Assembly (NCBI GenBank): GCA_037176905.1
Contig: JBBBWG010027301.1
Span: forward strand, 1 to 30,236
Direction: 5' to 3'
DNA: 30,236 bases
Origin: Azolla pinnata
Lineage: Eukaryota; Streptophyta; Polypodiopsida; Salviniales; Salviniaceae
The notes under the pieces are model-generated. The model had not been told where the DNA came from, did no database searches, and saw nothing but the letters and a program-made list of their open reading frames with translations. Below, piece after piece: positions 25,458 through 30,236 of the stretch; positions within the stretch are counted from its first letter, which is position 1, and each line of letters begins with the position of its first letter. The position numbers and the translations under genes were made by a program.

Positions 25458-27475
25458 TTACAGTATAGCTTCAGTGTCATGAATAGGCAACCACCGCCTT
25501 CGACTTTGACCTCTGCGTGAATACCAGATGGCTAAGACAATCCCCAGACCCACACCAGAGAACAGTGAGGAAGCTACCAGGAAAAAACAACTCGGTAACT
25601 TATGTTGATCATGTGAGAATGTGGTCGACTCTTCGATGTTTGATGAAGAGATAGTGATCGTATCATGAACTTGACCATCATGGTTACCTACATAGGAAAG
25701 CATGAGATGTTTCTTAGTTGCATAAAGCCTTGCATATCCCAATTGTTCTCCTCTATAAAGGGACCATTCAGGTTGAGGATAAATTGGATCTTCAGGGTGA
25801 TCAGGGCTAGTTAACCTGGGGGGCTGCCAATCTTGACCGCCCATACCAATCACAACATGAATAGGCGAAGTACCATCTGAAGAAAATGAATTTGCAAACA
25901 CAGAATCCTTCAGAGGGCTAGTCCTCTCGTAGCTGTGCACATGGCCCCACAAGGCAAGATTCACATTATATCTTACTAGTAGGGGCTCCAAACTCTCCCT
26001 CAATTTCTCAATCAATGGAGATGTATATTGTGTAGTATACATTGGACGGTGCCCAAGAACAACAACAAACGGTGTCTTGGCTCTGTCAACAGCCATGAGG
26101 TCTTGCGCAATGAATGCATATTGCTCACTATCTGGCAGGAAGTTTGTTTCTGTGGAGATGTAAAGGAAATGAACCACCCCAAAATCTAGCGAGTAATAAA
26201 GATTTCTGGTTGCTATATTTCCAGCTCCTGTTGGCAAGGAAGAGTTTCCAGGCATCAAGAAACGTAGGCTGTATGGAATTCCACACTCTCCACCACCATC
26301 CTTACCATATATATTCTGTGCCCACGAAGGCTTCCAAGGTTGCAAAGGCCAGTCATATTCATGGTTACCGATACACACATGGTATGGCACATGTGAAGCG
26401 ATCGGTTCAATCTGTGAGAAGAACAAGTCCCAAAGCCATGCATAACCTCTTGCATAACTTATATCTCCAATATGCGATATGAAACTTGGCTTTGTCCCCA
26501 ATTCAGCAATATCTCTCATCAACCATTTGATAGTGTTTCTACTCTCTGGTTGCGTCAACAAACAAGTTGTATATGGAACAAATGTCCCCATGTCTCCAAA
26601 TAAGAAGGCATGAGTCTCAGACAAGTCAGGATCATATGATGTGAAATTGAACACTTTGCTCCAGCCACCTTCATCACTTCCGACCTGAAACCATGCACAT
26701 TTTATGACATATGCATACACCCAACTACAATACAAATGCCTTTGACATAGCACTCATTCATAATGACATTGAATTCTACCTGATAGTAATACAATTGCCC
26801 ACTGTCCAGATCTTTCATAACTGCTGTATGTATATACCCTGGTTCCCTCCAACCATGACTACTATTTGCCGGATGATCACACATGTCCGAACGATGATAT
26901 GTCAAAGATAGGGCTTTTCCCTGGAGGTCCAGTTCCTTACGGTTTCTACCATACCTTACGTAACTCTGGATAGGGTCTCGTGTCACAAACATTACATTCA
27001 TCTCTTCTGTTTCTGAGGACAAGGACAGGTGAACTTGAGTTGGGTCATTGAAGTTCTTGAAAGACACTCTCTCACTGATGTAAAGACGATGGGATGTATC
27101 CAGCTTACACAATTTTTTTCCTTGAGCTGAAACGTTGAAGGGCATATGATTCCCTCGGAATAGTCTGAATTCATAAGGTTCTCGCATATTCACCAGTGGA
27201 AGTGACCACTGACCACTTCCTTGTGTCCATTCAGGGGTTACAGATAGTAGAAAATAACCAATGTAAAGTCCATTGCTAGAATCAGCTGGGTTATAAATGC
27301 CGATCCAATCTGTCGGTGAAGGTTCGGTTAAATTTTTCCACTCGAGGGTCACATTGGAATTTGATTGTGTCAATACCCTAGGCCAAACCTCTAATATCTG
27401 TCCTTTCGCCACATGTCTTGCACAAAAACTCAAATGGCAAGCAAGAACCCATACAAAAGACTTCAAACACAACAT
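25458..27475 (-). CDS. PAP2/9-like: Purple acid phosphatase with C-terminal membrane anchor (PAP2/PAP9-like)
   Basis: Exon 1 (27475-26780) and exon 2 (26684-25458) join in phase 0 across LYYYQ/VGSDEGGW, giving 640 residues (AtPAP2 is about 655). The N-terminus has a hydrophobic signal (LKSFVWVLACHLSFC). A fibronectin-like N-terminal domain follows, then the metallophosphatase domain from about residue 255. All five metal-site blocks are present: GDMG (Asp near 263), GDISY, GNHEYDWP, VLGHRPMY and GHVHSYER. Near the end, SLFSGVGLGIVLAIWY is a membrane span followed by a basic tail (RRGQSRRRW), the layout of PAP2, which in Arabidopsis is tail-anchored on chloroplasts and mitochondria. PAP9 is the alternative, and localisation is inferred. 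An acceptor-like AATATTATGCAG ends one base before the ATG, so the 5' leader is probably spliced. Family assignment is firm; substrate is not known. Confidence 0.95.
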
Positions 27476-27496
27476 CCTGCATAATATTAGGACAAT

Positions 27497-27497
<1 letters not shown>

Positions 27498-27533
<36 letters not shown>
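27498..27533. repeat. (CT)n(CA)n compound microsatellite
   Basis: CT units pass directly into CA units about 25 bp upstream of the phosphatase ATG (on the gene strand, TG then AG). Confidence 0.9.
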
Positions 27534-27536
27534 TTA

Positions 27537-27650
27537 AATTAAATCTCATAATAGCCATGCATGTGTTAACTAGTGAATGGTAAATTAAACCTCATAATAG
27601 CCATGCATCTGTTAACTAGTGAATGGCTCATTAATTAAATCTCATAAAAC
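27537..27650. repeat. 46-bp tandem repeat, two and a half copies
   Basis: Copies start at 27537 and 27583 and share CTCATAATAGCCATGCAT and GTTAACTAGTGAATGG with only two or three differences. A third partial copy (AATTAAATCTCATA) starts near 27633. Confidence 0.9.
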
Positions 27651-28668
27651 GTGATGAGTTACATGACAATACAAGATACACAATGCCACCTGATGACATG
27701 ATTGTAGTATTCTCTATGGAATATCACGCAAACAAGTTTCAAAGAGATGTCACGGAGACATCGAGAAAGGAAAATCAGCTTCAATCCTCACCCTTGCTTC
27801 ATATCCAGCATTTCATTTTCCCAAGGGCATTAAAAAAATGTGTGATCTTGTTATAACAATTACTGGATTATAGAATGCAAATTGATGCAAAGATAGTTAC
27901 ATTCACGTCATCACCAAGAAATAGACGAAAGTGTAATAGGATAAAAAGAGACTAACCTTATCTAACTCCTTTGACAACTGTATATACCTGTGTGCTCGCA
28001 TGCCTCTAAAGTTTAATAACAATGCCCACCAAGCATATACAGTGTTGAGCCTCTCTATTTGTACTACATCAACCAGTATGAACCCTTGAATCAGAAGTGA
28101 TGTGATAAGTAATCATGAGTTCTTGTTAGACCAGTTCTAGCAAATCATGGTTTCTTTGAAATTGATTACTTCCAAGCTCGTATCAGCTCAAAACCTTAGA
28201 CGGGCAACTTTTATTGATTGAGTCCTACATATTTTTCTCTAAAGCTAGGGTACGTATACAAAAATGGATCTGTGTTCATCTTTTCACTATGTACGCCAAG
28301 GAATCTCGATCCATCTTTCCAGTATCTATGCCAGGGAAGATTGATTTATCATGGATTCAAAGTCTCACCAGCAAATCTCTGAGAAGCTCGGAGCAAGATC
28401 CAAGTAAAAATGTTGATGGTGAAGAGACACAAGAACAATGCGCGGGGAAAATGCTATTTGAAACTGAAATCTGCTAATGCACACACGGAATCACCTTTTT
28501 TTACAGTTGAGGGCATGAACATGCAGATAGAAGTGTTAGTTTACCGTTCAAATATGTAATACTCTCATCCCGTATTCACTTCGTCTTTTTACATTCCATC
28601 AGGAAAACTTCGAGGAAAAGAGGGAATTTTAACACTGATAAATCTAGTTTAGACCGTAGAGAATCTCA

Positions 28669-28782
28669 GATGCTATTTGGAACTTAGGATCTCTCTCTTG
28701 ATCTTCCTCCCAGTGAAAGAAACATACCGTATGTTCCAAATAGCAACTGAATTCTATCAGATCAGCTGTCTACCATTCTTTC

Positions 28783-28841
<59 letters not shown>

Positions 28842-28996
28842 AGAGAGAGACATACCCTAAATTCCAAATAGCATCTTAATTCTTTCAGATCAGCTGTCTC
28901 CCATTCTTTTCACCCCAGAGAGAGGGAGAGCGACATACCCTAAGTTCCAAATCACATCCGAATTCGTCCAGATCAGCCGTCTCCCACTCTTGCACC
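28669..28996. repeat. Three-unit minisatellite with (GA)n and an inverted partial copy
   Basis: Units start at 28723, 28851 and 28934. They share CATACC, TTCCAAAT, CAGATCAGC and GTCT-CCATTCTT-CACC words. Each of the first two is followed by GA runs, the longest at 28786-28850. At 28669-28690, AGATGCTATTTGGAACTTAG is a reverse-complement copy of the unit's start, so the RNA could form a hairpin. Confidence 0.85.
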
Positions 28997-29116
28997 GACT
29001 GCTTAACACAAAGAACTCACTCAAGCCGCATTCTCCGCTCTGTGAAGCGATCAAATTGGACTCACCTGCCGGGGCGGCAGGAAGCAATTCATTGGCCTGT
29101 TCTTCTGAGACGAATG

Positions 29117-30236
29117 CTGGCAAATAACAGAGTCAAACTTCATCTCTGTTTTTCACTAACGAAGTTCAGGTCCCTTGGAAAACTTGTGTCCCGGGACAAC
29201 TTGCGGTTGTTCAACCGACCAATCTCAAGCCTTGGAATTCCAATCTCTCTGATTCAGTCTTGCAATTTGAACTTTGTGACTAGGACATATGGTCAAGATT
29301 CATATGGAGTGGAAGGTTAGTGTGATTTTTTGCGACTAACGAGTCGTCATTCGATTGCTAACAAGCAAAAACTCATGCAAGGCATCCGGAATTTGGCATG
29401 CTTTATTTGCTCTAAATTCGATGACACCAGATAGGGCTCAACATTGTCAAGAATCTCTTAGTTTTCTTCGATGTTTTTAGGGGCTAATGAACGACATTTC
29501 TGACGATCGGATTTAGGCATTTCCATGTCCTATCTATCCATGGAATGATTCTTGGAGCTGCAATGAGTTTGTTTTTCATCAAGGACAAGATTAGCTTTGC
29601 AGTTGCAACGTAAGATTTGGTGACATTGAAATGTCATGTGTTACGATTATGAACAAAATTTCCCTACCATGACAAGTCAAGAAGTGAAAATACTTGGTAC
29701 AATTGTGTCACGCGGGAATGAAGATTGCCCTACAAAAGTTTTTTTTTCATAATCTTGTGTTTTGTCAAAATCTACCCTCTTAACGACTACTCGTTTTTCT
29801 GAGGCTTTCGTACAAGCGCCCCCATATGGTAAAGCTTAGGCTAATAATCCCACAAAAAAGTCAATTTACTGTATAACAAACAACTGCTTGGTTCCATGAA
29901 CCAGCAAGAATGATGGGAATATGAGATTCTTACATGTCCACATGGAATACTTACTCAAAGGTAAGCAATACTGTAATAAAACAGGATGCCGCCAATCTCT
30001 GTTTCCAAGCCAAAATTCACAACAAAAATCTGAGACATAGGCCACAAGTTTAGCTCCCATCTGCCAATTTTCTGCCAGCAGGAATGGGTCAGATTACCAA
30101 TGTTCTGACATTCATCCACCTGCATTCATTTATGGTGATAACCACTCAGAACTGCATGATGTCCACATTCATGATAGCAACTTCTAGGAAGCACAACCTA
30201 AAGAGCACAAAACCCTTTCTCAGATGCTTGAAAAGT
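29117..30236. other. Right end of window, no gene recognised
   Basis: AT-rich sequence with short ORFs only (for example 29866-30060 minus, 64 codons). I see no conserved domain, RNA gene or repeat array. A plus- or minus-strand gene could begin just beyond the edge. Confidence 0.5.

Larger units (their letters stand above)
27476..29116 (-). other. 5' flank of the phosphatase gene, with a probable leader intron
   Basis: On the minus strand a strong donor (CCGGCAG/GTGAGT) lies at 29065 and an acceptor (ATTATGCAG) at 27477. This would make a 1.6 kb intron in the 5' untranslated region. No frame through the proposed upstream exon (29116-29066 or longer) joins the phosphatase ATG as coding sequence, so it would be non-coding. 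The interval also holds CT/CA microsatellites and the repeats listed separately. Confidence 0.4.

Noticed and set aside
29866..30060. 64-codon minus-strand ORF starting at 30060
   Set aside because: It has no recognised motif or gene-like context. Another frame in the same place is equally open.
30153..30173. HECGHHA on the minus strand, like the first His box of FAD2-type desaturases
   Set aside because: Only seven residues match, stops lie about 13 codons before and 9 codons after, and no neighbouring desaturase sequence is visible. Chance is the simplest explanation.

Overview
This is plant nuclear DNA, almost certainly from a flowering plant. Seven protein-coding genes can be supported. 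Six are split by GT-AG introns, and every splice junction I propose keeps the reading phase. The proteins are typical of land plants: a MUR3-type xyloglucan galactosyltransferase, the chloroplast sulfolipid enzyme SQD1, a PAP2/PAP9-type purple acid phosphatase and a RABA1 GTPase. The DNA between genes is unusually rich in micro- and minisatellites. I cannot name the species. No bacterial operon, CRISPR array, intact transposon or viral gene is visible.

Layout. (1) 2-1723 minus: GT47 galactosyltransferase, cut off by the left edge of the window. (2) 3060-4952 plus: SQD1 in two exons, divergent from gene 1, with two phosphate-starvation (P1BS) motifs about 110 bp before its ATG. (3) 6374-8352 minus: an 84-residue HIG1-domain protein split by a 1.7 kb intron. 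(4) about 9868-12903 minus: a multi-pass membrane protein of unknown function with at least six exons. (5) 16345-18984 plus: a 90-residue membrane-anchored protein split by a 2.4 kb intron. (6) 21512-23866 plus: RABA1-type Rab GTPase in two exons. (7) 25458-27475 minus: purple acid phosphatase in two exons, probably with a further non-coding 5' exon near 29066. Beyond 27.5 kb there are tandem and inverted repeats but no gene I can name.

How the genes relate. They are independent transcription units, not a pathway cluster. SQD1 and the purple acid phosphatase both belong to families linked to phosphate economy, but they lie 20 kb apart with unrelated genes between, so I infer no shared control beyond what each promoter shows. 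The other products serve general cell functions: Golgi wall synthesis, mitochondrial respiratory-complex biology and trans-Golgi/endosome traffic.

Assembly. A run of exactly 100 N (15985-16084) is flanked by two identical 77-bp copies of the same sequence. This most likely marks two contig ends that overlap and were not merged, rather than a real duplication.

I looked for a new biological system and did not find one. The most useful signals are the paired P1BS sites of SQD1, the low-complexity expansions and altered conserved motif in the GT47 protein, two very small split genes that simple ORF finding misses, and the uncharacterised membrane protein.
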